Part shown: in pieces, positions 39,045 through 47,412 of the stretch
Numbering within the stretch: the stretch's first letter is position 1
Layout: each line of letters starts with the position of its first letter
Origin: an uncultured Clostridium sp.
GTDB lineage: Bacteria; Bacillota; Clostridia; TANB77; CAG-508
Length of the DNA stretch: 49,088 nt
Assembly: GCA_900552655.1 (NCBI GenBank)
Contig: USAE01000004.1
Coordinates: 1-49,088 of the forward strand
Direction: 5' to 3'
Translations under genes and position numbers: made by a program
Notes under the pieces: generated by a model
Database searches by the model: none
Seen by the model: the letters and a program-made list of their open reading frames with translations, nothing else
Told to the model about the DNA's origin: nothing

Positions 39045-40202
39045 TTAAACTTTTGTACCTGCTCTAGATATATTAAGTAATACACCTACTGAGCATAATA
39101 AAATTAATAGTGATGTTACCCCATAGCTAAAAAATGGTAGAGGCATTCCTGTTACTGGCATAGATGATGTTACAACTGCAATATTAATTATTGCCTGTAA
39201 TCCTATTAAAGATGTAATTCCAACTGCAACTAAACTACCAAACATATCTGGGGCTTTCATTGCTGCAAGTACACCTCTCCATATGAAGATACCAAACAAA
39301 CCAATAACTATTGCGCATCCTACAAAACCTAATTCTTCTGCTAATACTGCAAAAATAAAGTCAGTATGTGGTTCTGATATGTATAAATATTTTTGCTTAC
39401 TTTGGCCTAATCCTACTCCAAATAATCCACCAGAACCTATAGCATATAAACTTTGTATTACTTGCCACCCATCACCTTGCTTATCTGCCCATGGGTTTAA
39501 AAACGATGTTATTCTGGCAATTCTAAATGCTCCTTTACTTGTAAATTTTGCCATTGCATACAATCCTGCAGCTCCAGCCACTGCAACTCCTGTTCCTACT
39601 GTTGCAAAATATTTTGGCCTTACTCCTGCCATAAGCATCATTATGCCAACAACTAATACAATTATTATTGTCGCACTTAAGTGATCTTGTACAAGTATTA
39701 ATATTAATACTACAGGAATTAAGTATAATAGTGGCTTAACAAAACCTTTTTTAAAATCTTTTAATTCGTCTTTATGGTCTGTTAAATAACTTGCATAAAA
39801 TATAATTAATCCAATTTTTGCAAGTTCTGAAGGTTGGAATTGTATTCCTAAATTTATCCATCTTCTTGCTCCACCAGCTGATCTACCTATTCCAGGTATT
39901 AGTACCATTAGCAGTAATATTATAGAAGCAATATATGCTATTTTATAAAACTTTTTCCAAAACCTATAATCTATTTTAGAAATAAATAGCATTGCAGCAA
40001 CACCAATTACAGCAAAAGTTGCCTGTTTTTTAAAATATACATAACTGTCATCACCTGTTTCAGAAAGTGATGTAGGTGAACTTGCTGAAAGTACCATTAT
40101 TAAACCAAGAGATAATAATAATATAACTGTTATTAATAAGATAAAATCCATCTGGTTATTTGCAAATTTAGAAAATTTCCTTACTTTTTTGTTTTTGGCC
40201 AT
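39045..40202 (-). CDS. ftsW: FtsW/SEDS peptidoglycan glycosyltransferase
   Basis: SEDS-family polymerase of septal peptidoglycan, working with a class B PBP. About ten hydrophobic helices. Family motifs Gly-Ala-Arg-Arg-Trp-Ile-Asn-Leu-Gly, Phe-Gln-Pro-Ser-Glu-Leu-Ala-Lys, Gly-Gly-Leu-Phe-Gly-Val-Gly-Leu-Gly-Gln-Ser, His-Thr-Asp-Phe-Ile-Phe-Ala, and Met-Pro-Leu-Pro-Phe-Phe-Ser-Tyr-Gly. I start at ATG 40202 with AGGAGAT upstream, giving 385 residues; the longer frame overlaps mraY. Its place between mraY and murG argues for FtsW over RodA. murD, usually found here, is absent. Confidence 0.95.
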   Translation of the reverse strand: MAKNKKVRKFSKFANNQMDFILLITVILLLSLGLIMVLSASSPTSLSETGDDSYVYFKKQATFAVIGVAAMLFISKIDYRFWKKFYKIAYIASIILLLMVLIPGIGRSAGGARRWINLGIQFQPSELAKIGLIIFYASYLTDHKDELKDFKKGFVKPLLYLIPVVLILILVQDHLSATIIIVLVVGIMMLMAGVRPKYFATVGTGVAVAGAAGLYAMAKFTSKGAFRIARITSFLNPWADKQGDGWQVIQSLYAIGSGGLFGVGLGQSKQKYLYISEPHTDFIFAVLAEELGFVGCAIVIGLFGIFIWRGVLAAMKAPDMFGSLVAVGITSLIGLQAIINIAVVTSSMPVTGMPLPFFSYGVTSLLILLCSVGVLLNISRAGTKV

Positions 40203-40216
40203 TCTTATCTCCTTTA

Positions 40217-41197
40217 TTAAATTATATTTAGTCCTACAACACAAAGAACTAGAGTAAGTAGACTAAATACTGTTACTATTTTATTTTCACTCCATCCTGA
40301 TAATTCAAAATGGTGATGAATTGGTGTCATTTTAAAAATTCTTTTTCCTGTTTTTTTATAGTATGTAACTTGAATCATTACAGAAAGCGTTTCTATCACC
40401 GGTATTAATGCTATTAAGATTAATAATAGTGGCATTTTTAGTACAAGTGCCATACCTGCGATTACACCACCTAGCATTAAAGAACCTGTGTCCCCCATAA
40501 AAACTTTTGCTGGGTGTAAATTAAATATTAAAAACGCTAAGTTACATCCACATACTATTGTTCCAAAAATTATAACTTCTCTTATATTAAATATAACTCC
40601 TATTACTGTTAAACAGGCAATTATAATTGTTGTTACACTTGTTGCTAATCCATCTATACCATCAGTTAAATTAACTGCATTTGTAGTTGCTAGCATTACT
40701 ATTATTGCAAAAGGAATATAAATCCAAACCGGTATATTTACAAAAGTTTTTACTATTGGAATATATATATCTGTTCCTATATTTAAAACATTTAATAAAT
40801 ATAATACAAAACATACTGCTATTACTAGTAGTCCTAGCATTTTGTAACTTGGTTTTAATCCTTCTGTATTCTTCAATATCATTTTTTTAAAATCATCTAT
40901 AAAACCAACTATTCCAAATCCTAATGTTGCAAATAAAAGTGGGATTATTCCTTTTATAACATCTACTTGTTTATTTTTATAATAAATTAGCATAACACCT
41001 AAACTTAGTAATGTAATTGCTATTATAGCTATTATTCCTCCCATTGTTGGAGTTCCTTTTTTATTTAAATGCGATTTTGGACCTTCTGCCCTTTCTTGTT
41101 GGCTTACTTTTAGTTTTCTTAATATAGGTAAAATAATAATTCCTAATAATAATGCTACACCAAACGCTACTAATAATATTTTTATTTGAAAATTCAT
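40217..41197 (-). CDS. mraY: Phospho-MurNAc-pentapeptide translocase MraY
   Basis: Makes lipid I from UDP-MurNAc-pentapeptide and undecaprenyl phosphate. About ten membrane helices. Motifs: Lys-Gly-Thr-Pro-Thr-Met-Gly-Gly, Asp-Asp-Phe-Lys-Lys (Mg-binding Asp pair), Asn-Ala-Val-Asn-Leu-Thr-Asp-Gly-Ile-Asp-Gly-Leu-Ala, Phe-Met-Gly-Asp-Thr-Gly-Ser-Leu, and Met-Thr-Pro-Ile-His-His-His-Phe-Glu. At 326 residues it is full length. It starts 14 bases after murE. Confidence 0.97.
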   Translation of the reverse strand: MNFQIKILLVAFGVALLLGIIILPILRKLKVSQQERAEGPKSHLNKKGTPTMGGIIAIIAITLLSLGVMLIYYKNKQVDVIKGIIPLLFATLGFGIVGFIDDFKKMILKNTEGLKPSYKMLGLLVIAVCFVLYLLNVLNIGTDIYIPIVKTFVNIPVWIYIPFAIIVMLATTNAVNLTDGIDGLATSVTTIIIACLTVIGVIFNIREVIIFGTIVCGCNLAFLIFNLHPAKVFMGDTGSLMLGGVIAGMALVLKMPLLLILIALIPVIETLSVMIQVTYYKKTGKRIFKMTPIHHHFELSGWSENKIVTVFSLLTLVLCVVGLNII

Positions 41198-41211
41198 TTA
41201 TTTTATCACCC

Positions 41212-42720
41212 TTACTTTTTCTTGTTTGTATATTTTTCTTCTTGTTTTTTCTTTAGTTCGTCTGTAATTTCTATTACTATTTTTCTTTCATTAAATTCCA
41301 ATTTATTACCATTTATTTCTTGGTACATTTCATGTCCTTTTCCTGCTATAACTACAATATCTAATTTATTTGCCATTTCTATTGCATTTTTTATAGCTTC
41401 TTTTCTATCTACTATCACTTTGTAACAAGCTTTAGTTTTCTTTATTCCTTCTTCTATTTCATTTATTATTTCTTTTGGTTCTTCGTTTCTTGGATTATCT
41501 GAAGTTATAATAGTGTAGTCACTTATTCTTCCAGAGATTTCTCCCATTAAAGGTCTTTTATTTTTATCCCTATTACCTCCACAACCAAATACACAAATTA
41601 CTCTTCCTCTTGTATATGATTTTACAGCGCTCAAAATACTTTCTAAGCTTTCTGGAGTATGTGCATAGTCTATCATTATTGGTATTTCTAATTTATTATC
41701 TACCATTTCGGATCTACCAGGTACTCTAACTTCTTCTAGTCCTTCTTTTATCATATCTGCTGTACATCCAAATTGCATTGCAATTGCAATAGCAGCTAAA
41801 GAATTGTATACACTAAATCTTCCTGGAATACATGCTTTTACTCTTTCATTTCTTTCACCTATTTTTACTCTAAAATCTACATAAGAATTTGTTATTGTAA
41901 TATCTTTTGCTAATATCTTAGCATTATTATCTATTCCATAAGTAATATATTCTGGACCTTCTACTAACTTAGGAAGTTTTATAGAGTATAAATCATCTGC
42001 ATTAATATAAGCTTTTTTACACATCGTGAATAATTTACATTTTGTTTCGAAATATTCTTTCATATCTGCATGTTCTTTTTCGCTTATATGCTCTTCTGAT
42101 AAATTTGTAAATATTCCTATATTAAAATCTGATCCATACACTCTATTTAATTTTAAACTTTGTGAAGAAACCTCCATTATTACAACGTCGCACTTTGCTT
42201 CTGCCATTTTTGCAAAAATTTCTTGTAATTCTAAGCTTTCTGGTGTTGTTCTTTGGCTATCTCCTAAACTTTCTGCTCCTATATAATTACGTATTGTTCC
42301 TATTAATCCAACTTTTAGTCCCTTTTTTTCTAACATAGATTTAACCATATACGTAGTTGTTGTTTTTCCTTTTGTTCCGGTTATTCCTATTAATTGAAAT
42401 TTCCTTGATGGATTGTCATAGTAATTACAAGCAATTTGTGCCATAGCTTTTCTGGAATCTGGTACTACTATTAATGTTGTATCCTCTTTTATTTTTAACT
42501 CTTTTAAATTTGTTCCCTCTTCTACTAATACTGCTATTGCACCTTTTTCTATAGCATCTCCTATATAATCTGCTCCATCTGCTTCATATCCTTTTATAGA
42601 AATAAATAAATCTCCTTTTTCTACTTTTCTAGAATCGTTTTTTACAGAATTTATCTCTATATTAATATCTCCTTTAGCTTTTATTCCTTCTATACCTACT
42701 AATATATTTTTAAGGTTCAT
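41212..42720 (-). CDS. murE: UDP-MurNAc-L-Ala-D-Glu:meso-diaminopimelate ligase MurE
   Basis: Adds the third amino acid of the peptidoglycan stem. ATP loop Gly-Thr-Lys-Gly-Lys-Thr-Thr-Thr, Tyr-Ala-His-Thr-Pro-Glu-Ser-Leu, and Thr-Ser-Asp-Asn-Pro-Arg, which is the motif of enzymes specific for meso-DAP (Lys-type enzymes differ here). A Lys for carbamylation is expected in the Val-Tyr-Gly-to-Thr-Asn-Leu region. ATG 42720 follows GGAGGGATATTTC and gives 502 residues; the longer frame to 42768 includes the leader. Confidence 0.95.
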   Translation of the reverse strand: MNLKNILVGIEGIKAKGDINIEINSVKNDSRKVEKGDLFISIKGYEADGADYIGDAIEKGAIAVLVEEGTNLKELKIKEDTTLIVVPDSRKAMAQIACNYYDNPSRKFQLIGITGTKGKTTTTYMVKSMLEKKGLKVGLIGTIRNYIGAESLGDSQRTTPESLELQEIFAKMAEAKCDVVIMEVSSQSLKLNRVYGSDFNIGIFTNLSEEHISEKEHADMKEYFETKCKLFTMCKKAYINADDLYSIKLPKLVEGPEYITYGIDNNAKILAKDITITNSYVDFRVKIGERNERVKACIPGRFSVYNSLAAIAIAMQFGCTADMIKEGLEEVRVPGRSEMVDNKLEIPIMIDYAHTPESLESILSAVKSYTRGRVICVFGCGGNRDKNKRPLMGEISGRISDYTIITSDNPRNEEPKEIINEIEEGIKKTKACYKVIVDRKEAIKNAIEMANKLDIVVIAGKGHEMYQEINGNKLEFNERKIVIEITDELKKKQEEKYTNKKK

Positions 42721-42774
42721 GAAATATCCCTCCGTTTTATACAATTTTACGAATACATTATATAGCAAGTAGTT

Positions 42775-44748
42775 TTATATATCAATATAAACTTTTCTTT
42801 CTTTTGTTATTTTTATTCCTGGTTTTGGTATTTGTTCTTTTACATACACTTCGTTTTCATCTATTTCTTCTTGCATATTATTTATCTCTAAATTTACCCC
42901 CAATTCCTTTACTATTTGTTTTGCCTCTTTTACAGTTTTATTCCTTAGCTCAGGAGTTTCTATTTCTTCTAATTTCTCTTCTATTTCTTTATCTTGCTTT
43001 AACTCTAAATATGGTAATACTTCTCCTAATATTTGGCCACCAACAGGTGCTGCAACACCACCTCCTTGGTGACCCCCTTCACCTGTTGGGTTATATAATG
43101 TAACTAAAATTACAACTTGTGGATTCGAAATAGGCGCTACTCCCATAAAAGATGTTACATATTTATTAGTATTTACACCATCTTCTGATGTTCCTGTTTT
43201 TCCGCCAACTAAATACCCTTTTACTTGTGCATTTCTACCTGTTCCATCATCTACAACTGACTGCATAATACTTAAAACACTATCCGCTGTTTCCTTAGAA
43301 ATAACTCTTTCCACTTTTTTTACACCTATTTCTGTTTTTTCTTTAGTTTCTGAATCCACTATTTCTTTAACAACTCTTGGTTGTATATATTCACCACCAT
43401 TTGCAATACAAGAAACTGCTGTTACCATCTGAAGTGGTGTAACCTCAAATCTTTGCCCAAAGCTTATTGTAGCAAGTTCTACTGGACCTACTTTATCTTT
43501 ATCTAAAAATATTCCCTTTGCTTCACCTGGCAAATCTATATTGGTTTTTCTAAAAAATCCAAACTTTTCTAAGTAATCATAATATTTATCTTTTCCAATT
43601 TTTTGTCCCAACGCAATAAATACAGGGTTGCAAGAATTCATAAGTGCTTGCCTTAAGCTTTGCGTTCCATGTGGTCTATAATATCTCCAACATTTAATTC
43701 TAACTCCTGCAATTTCTATTCCTCCACCGCAATTAAATTCACCTTCATTATCTGTTTTGGTTATTCCTTCTTCTAATGCTATAGAAGATGTTATTAGCTT
43801 AAAAGTAGAACCTGGTTCATATGTATCTGCTATTGCTTTATTTCTCCATTTTGCTTGTAATTGTTTATTTCTTTCTTTACTATCCATATCTTGGCTGTTT
43901 TCTATTTCATATGGATTATTTAAATCATAGTTAGGGTATGTTGCCATAGCCAAAATATCACCATTATTGGGATTCATAACAACTACATTTCCACCATCTG
44001 TACATTTATTATCTATACACGCATTTTCTAAATATTTCTCTACAATTGACTGAATATTTAAATCTATTGTTAGGATTAGATCCTTTCCCTTTTCTGCAGC
44101 CACATAGTTTTCTTCCAGTTGCTTCATATCTCCACCTTTAGCATCTGTAAGTTTTTCTATCTTTCCACTTTTTCCTTTTAGAATTTCATCATATTTTGCT
44201 TCTATTCCATCTAATCCTTGGTTATCACTTCCACAAAAACCTATCACCTGTGAAGCTAAATTACTATAAGGATAATATCTTTTTGTATCTTCATCTATAT
44301 TTATACCTGACTCAATATCATTCTCTTTCATCCATTTTCTTAGCTCATTTGTCTTTTCTTTATCCACCTTTTTAGCAATCGTTTCTATAGAACTTCTCTT
44401 CTTAATCTTTTTTAATGTCTTTTCATAATCTATATCTAATATTTCAGACAAAGCCCTGCTTACACTTTCTTTCTTATCCTCTGGAATATTTATAGAATTT
44501 ACAGTAACAGTTTCTACTGTACTGCTTTGCGCCAAAACATTTTTTCCTGTAGCGTCATATATAGTTCCTCTCTTAGAAGTTATCTTTCTATTTAAAGTCT
44601 GCTGTTCATATGCCATTTGCTTTAGCTTATTGCCATCAACAAATTGAATTATAGCAAGTCTTACAATTAAAAGCACAAGTAAAAAAGCTGAAACAATTAT
44701 AATCCACAACATCATCTTTTTATTCTTTATACTACATACAGTTTGCAT
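42775..44748 (-). CDS. Class B penicillin-binding protein (FtsI/SpoVD type) with one PASTA domain
   Basis: Septal or spore-cortex transpeptidase. N-terminal cytoplasmic tail and a membrane anchor (about 12-35), a dimerisation domain with Arg-Gly-Thr-Ile-Tyr-Asp, then the transpeptidase: Ser-Thr-Phe-Lys (nucleophile Ser), Ser-Cys-Asn, and Lys-Thr-Gly-Thr. A single PASTA-like repeat forms the last 60 residues. I start at ATG 44748; the GTG before it lies in the ribosome site GAGGTG. The gene is cut off from ftsL by a terminator, so it starts a second transcript. A sequence somewhat like a sigma-E promoter lies upstream, which would favour SpoVD, but this is weak. FtsI remains equally possible. 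Confidence 0.93.
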   Translation of the reverse strand: MQTVCSIKNKKMMLWIIIVSAFLLVLLIVRLAIIQFVDGNKLKQMAYEQQTLNRKITSKRGTIYDATGKNVLAQSSTVETVTVNSINIPEDKKESVSRALSEILDIDYEKTLKKIKKRSSIETIAKKVDKEKTNELRKWMKENDIESGINIDEDTKRYYPYSNLASQVIGFCGSDNQGLDGIEAKYDEILKGKSGKIEKLTDAKGGDMKQLEENYVAAEKGKDLILTIDLNIQSIVEKYLENACIDNKCTDGGNVVVMNPNNGDILAMATYPNYDLNNPYEIENSQDMDSKERNKQLQAKWRNKAIADTYEPGSTFKLITSSIALEEGITKTDNEGEFNCGGGIEIAGVRIKCWRYYRPHGTQSLRQALMNSCNPVFIALGQKIGKDKYYDYLEKFGFFRKTNIDLPGEAKGIFLDKDKVGPVELATISFGQRFEVTPLQMVTAVSCIANGGEYIQPRVVKEIVDSETKEKTEIGVKKVERVISKETADSVLSIMQSVVDDGTGRNAQVKGYLVGGKTGTSEDGVNTNKYVTSFMGVAPISNPQVVILVTLYNPTGEGGHQGGGVAAPVGGQILGEVLPYLELKQDKEIEEKLEEIETPELRNKTVKEAKQIVKELGVNLEINNMQEEIDENEVYVKEQIPKPGIKITKERKVYIDI

Positions 44749-44854
44749 TGTACACACCTCGACAGTAAAATTTCTTTTTACTATTCTATGTAGTAAGAAC
44801 TTGTCTTTATGAATCAGATTCGAGATTAGAGGACAATCCTAACAACAAAATAAG

Positions 44855-44897
44855 ATAAAAAAATCTACCATCAAATATACAATTTGATAAGTAGATT
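44855..44897 (-). terminator. Terminator after the ftsL-like gene
   Basis: AATCTAC pairs with GTAGATT (44862-44868, 44891-44897) with an inner ATCAAAT/ATTTGAT stem. The hairpin includes two bases of the stop codon, and seven Us follow on the minus strand. It splits the dcw cluster into two transcripts. Confidence 0.85.
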
Positions 44898-45411
44898 AAT
44901 TTCCTTTAAATTTATCCATTATTTTATCTAACCAATTTTTTTCTTCTGTAGTCTTAGCTTTATCAGTTGAAGATTGCACATAATCTTTCTTTGGTAAATT
45001 CATGTAAATTTTTTGATCATTTGTTAATCTTTGCATTCCCAACTTACTTTTAGCTTCTTCTTCAATTTTCTTTAAGTTAAGATTACTCTCTATTAAAACT
45101 TGAGTTTGTTGATTTTCCTTTTGTAATGTTGCAAGATCTGCTTTTAAATTTTTAACTTTATTAAAATCTTCTGTTATTAAAGAGTTTCTGTAGCTAATGA
45201 CTAAAAGCATAGCAAAAGCAATACCAATATATACCACTATTTTTTTCTTTAATAAAACAGCAGCTCTTTTTTGTTTAGCCCTTTCCTTTGCTTCTTTTTT
45301 TATCTTCTCTTTTCTCTCACGTTCCAACTCTTGACTTTTTTTAGAAGTCCTATTTGGTATAAAATCCGGTTCTAGTTTTCTAGGGCTTGTTCCGTATTGG
45401 TATTTAGCCAT
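44896..45411 (-). CDS. FtsL/DivIC-like septum formation protein
   Basis: A 171-residue bitopic membrane protein. A long basic cytoplasmic region (about 1-57, with clustered Lys/Arg/Glu) is followed by a single membrane helix (about 58-77, Ile-Val-Val-Tyr-Ile-Gly-Ile-Ala-Phe) and an extracytoplasmic leucine-zipper-like coiled coil (about 85-130) that carries Glu-Ala-Lys-Ser-Lys-Leu-Gly-Met. This is the FtsL/DivIC layout, and its place between rsmH and a class B PBP is that of ftsL. The cytoplasmic part and C-terminal tail are longer than usual. Confidence 0.8.
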   Translation of the reverse strand: MAKYQYGTSPRKLEPDFIPNRTSKKSQELERERKEKIKKEAKERAKQKRAAVLLKKKIVVYIGIAFAMLLVISYRNSLITEDFNKVKNLKADLATLQKENQQTQVLIESNLNLKKIEEEAKSKLGMQRLTNDQKIYMNLPKKDYVQSSTDKAKTTEEKNWLDKIMDKFKGN

Positions 45412-45433
45412 TAGCTTTCACCTCCCTCTTTTG

Positions 45434-46364
45434 TTATCTTCTCTCAAAAATTCGTAGTTTTGCACTTTTACTTCTCGAATTTTCTTCTTGTTCTTCCTTA
45501 GTAGCAATTATTGGTTTTTTATTAACCATTTTTCCATAAGATATTGCTCCACATACACAGTATGGCAAATCTTTTGGGCATGTACATCTTCCTTCTGCTT
45601 CAATATATGCTTTTTTTACAGCTCTATCTTCTAAAGAATGAAAAGTTATAATACATAATCTTCCATCTTTTTTTAATGCCTTTATGCATTTTAAAACTGT
45701 TTCATATAATGGCTCTATTTCATTATTTACTTCTATTCTTATAGCTTGAAAAGTTCTTTTAGCTGGATGTCCATTATTTTGTTTTGATTTTGGAATAGAA
45801 TTTTCTATTATTTTTACTAACTGTGCTGTTGTTTGTATTTCTGCTTTTTTTCGTTCAATACATATATTTCTTGCTATATTTTTAGAAAATCTTTCTTCTC
45901 CATATTCGAATATAATATTGGCTAGTTTCTCCTCTGAATATGAATTAACAACTTCTTTTGCAGTTAAATCTTGTGTTTTATCCATTCTCATATCCAACTC
46001 ATTTTCACCTAAATAACTAAATCCTCTATTACGTTCATCTAGTTGATACGAAGAAACTCCCAAGTCTAGTAGTATTCCATCTACTGCTTCTATTCCGTAA
46101 ATCTTCTAATATAAAATTTATATCATCATGATTTCCATGTACATATTTAACATTTTTAAATTCTTTTAAATTTCTCTTTGCTGCTGTTAATGCTTCTAAA
46201 TCTCTATCTATTCCTATTAGTGTGCCATCTTTTGATAATCTTTTTGCTATTTCTTTGCTGTGACCTGCACCACCTAGAGTTCCATCTACATAAATTCCAT
46301 TTTCTTTTATGTTTAACCCTTCTATACATTCAGCAAGCAAAACTGGTTTATGCTTAAATTCCAA
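45434..46364 (-). CDS. rsmH: 16S rRNA m4C1402 methyltransferase RsmH, split by a +1 frameshift
   Basis: Two overlapping frames (45434-46063 and 46364 down to 46035) are halves of one protein. The first has Lys-Pro-Val-Leu-Leu-Ala-Glu-Cys and Val-Asp-Gly-Thr-Leu-Gly-Gly-Ala-Gly-His-Ser (SAM site). The second has Leu-Asp-Glu-Arg-Asn-Arg-Gly-Phe-Ser-Tyr and Phe-His-Ser-Leu-Glu-Asp-Arg. Dropping the base at 46097 (C on the minus strand, in TTA-C-GGA) joins them as Glu-Asp-Leu-Gly-Ile-Glu-Ala-Val-Asp-Gly-Ile-Leu-Leu-Asp-Leu-Gly-Val-Ser-Ser, the family sequence, and gives 309 residues, the normal length. In the zero frame the codon is CGG. The start is TTG 46364 behind GGAGGTATGTA. Real recoding, a mutation or a sequence error are all possible. 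Confidence 0.9.
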
Positions 46365-46391
46365 TACATACCTCCAATTTCTATCTTTTTT

Positions 46392-46444
46392 GAATAGCAT
46401 AAACAGTTGGAAGTTTTATCTTTCCAACTGTTTATCAGCTATTC
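46392..46444. promoter_or_regulatory. Long hairpin in the mraZ-rsmH spacer, 28 bases before rsmH
   Basis: GAATAGC pairs with GCTATTC and ATAAACAGTTGGAA with TTCCAACTGTTTAT (46399-46412, 46422-46435): a stem of about 21 bp with a small bulge. No U tract follows on the minus strand, so it is not an obvious terminator for that strand. It may be a leader structure or a mobile palindrome. Confidence 0.6.
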
Positions 46445-46724
46445 TTCTTTTGTTTCTAGCGTTTTCGTCATTTGTATTTCATTCCCTTTTTCGTGGTATA
46501 TATTAGCTATTTACATTTGTAATTTACATATTTTTTCTTAAGTATAGATAAATAAAATATAATTAATTCTTAAGATTTTATCTTTTGTATATTTGTTTTT
46601 TCTCTTTAGTATAGCCCTCTTCTTATCAAGTGATCTTGATTTTTCTTTAGTAAATGTTTACTAAACTTCTTTTGTAATTTTATTTTTTATCTTTAGTATA
46701 AAATTTATATAAACTTTTATAAAG
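46445..46724. other. AT-rich mraZ-rsmH spacer with repeated TACTAAAGA motif
   Basis: mraZ and rsmH are normally adjacent; here about 360 bases lie between. On the minus strand TACTAAAGA followed by A-rich sequence occurs three times (near 46612, 46657 and 46697). Two copies extend to an imperfect repeat of about 30 bases ending in TACAAAAGA. Two small palindromes, TTTAGTAAA/TTTACTAAA and ATCAAG/CTTGAT, also occur. No reading frame is credible. Confidence 0.5.
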
Positions 46725-47157
46725 TTATATACCTAACATTGTCATATTTTCTGCAATATCATCTGCTGATATATTTTCTTCGTTATTGTAATTTTCCCAT
46801 TTTTCTTTGTTCCATATTTCTATTCTTGTCCCAACACCAATTATAATAACTTCTTTTTCTAATGTTGCAACATTTCTCAAATTACTAGATATTAAAAATC
46901 TTCCTTGTTTATCTATTTCGCATTCCATTGCTCCAGACAAGAAGAATCTTACGAAATCTCTAGCATTTTTGTTGGTAAGTGGAAGTGTTTTTAATTTTGT
47001 TTCGAAGTTTTCCCATTCGTTTTGTGAAAAACCAAATAAACACCCATCTAAGCCTTTTGTGATTATGAATTTTTCACCCATATCTTCTCTTAGCTTTGCT
47101 GGCATTATTAGTCTGCCTTTGGCATCTAAAGAATGTTCATATTGGCCGAATTAGCAC
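46725..47157 (-). CDS. mraZ: Transcriptional regulator MraZ, with a +1 frameshift after three codons
   Basis: MraZ is a DNA-binding ring protein that represses its own dcw promoter. In the zero frame only an N-terminally cut 126-residue form starts at ATG 47105. The missing start is present upstream in another frame: GTG 47157, seven bases after GAGGTG, then Leu-Ile, an extra C at 47148, and Gly-Gln-Tyr-Glu-His-Ser-Leu-Asp-Ala-Lys-Gly-Arg-Leu-Ile-Met-Pro-Ala-Lys. Skipping that C (ATT-C-GGC) gives 143 residues, the exact family length. The second AbrB-like repeat (Cys-Glu-Ile-Asp-Lys-Gln-Gly-Arg-Phe-Leu-Ile) is intact. The zero-frame codon at the site is CGG, as in rsmH. The operator boxes upstream are intact. 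Confidence 0.88.
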
Positions 47158-47180
47158 TTCGTTTCACCTCTATTCATTTT

Positions 47181-47210
47181 TTACCACTTTGTACCACTTC
47201 TCTCCACCTG
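47181..47210 (-). promoter_or_regulatory. MraZ operator: three GTGG boxes with 10-bp spacing
   Basis: On the minus strand AGGTGG, AAGTGG and AAGTGG lie exactly 10 bases apart (CCAC on the plus strand at 47184, 47194 and 47204). This matches the direct-repeat operators bound by MraZ in Firmicutes and Mollicutes. They lie just downstream of the promoter, as expected for autorepression. Confidence 0.85.
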
Positions 47211-47215
47211 TTTAA

Positions 47216-47244
47216 ATTTTAATACAACATTTATTAAAAAGCAA
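47216..47244 (-). promoter_or_regulatory. Promoter of mraZ and the dcw cluster
   Basis: TTGCTT (47239-47244) and TAAAAT (47216-47221) on the minus strand with a 17-base spacer. Transcription would start at the edge of the MraZ boxes. Confidence 0.7.
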
Positions 47245-47367
47245 GTGTTTTTTAGATTTTTTTATTTTTTATTTCTAGCTCTCATATTTAAATTTTGAAT
47301 TTTTGCTCTCACATTCACTTTTTTATTTACAATTTTCTTAATATTATCTTAATTTTCGTATTATCGT

Positions 47368-47396
47368 TTTACACTAATTATTCTTTAATGTATAAT
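47368..47396 (+). promoter_or_regulatory. Promoter of the glycosyltransferase gene
   Basis: TTTACA (47368-47373) and TATAAT (47391-47396) with a 17-base spacer, followed by GGTGAT and ATG 47413. Confidence 0.7.
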
Positions 47397-47412
47397 AAAG
47401 TTGGTGATAGTT

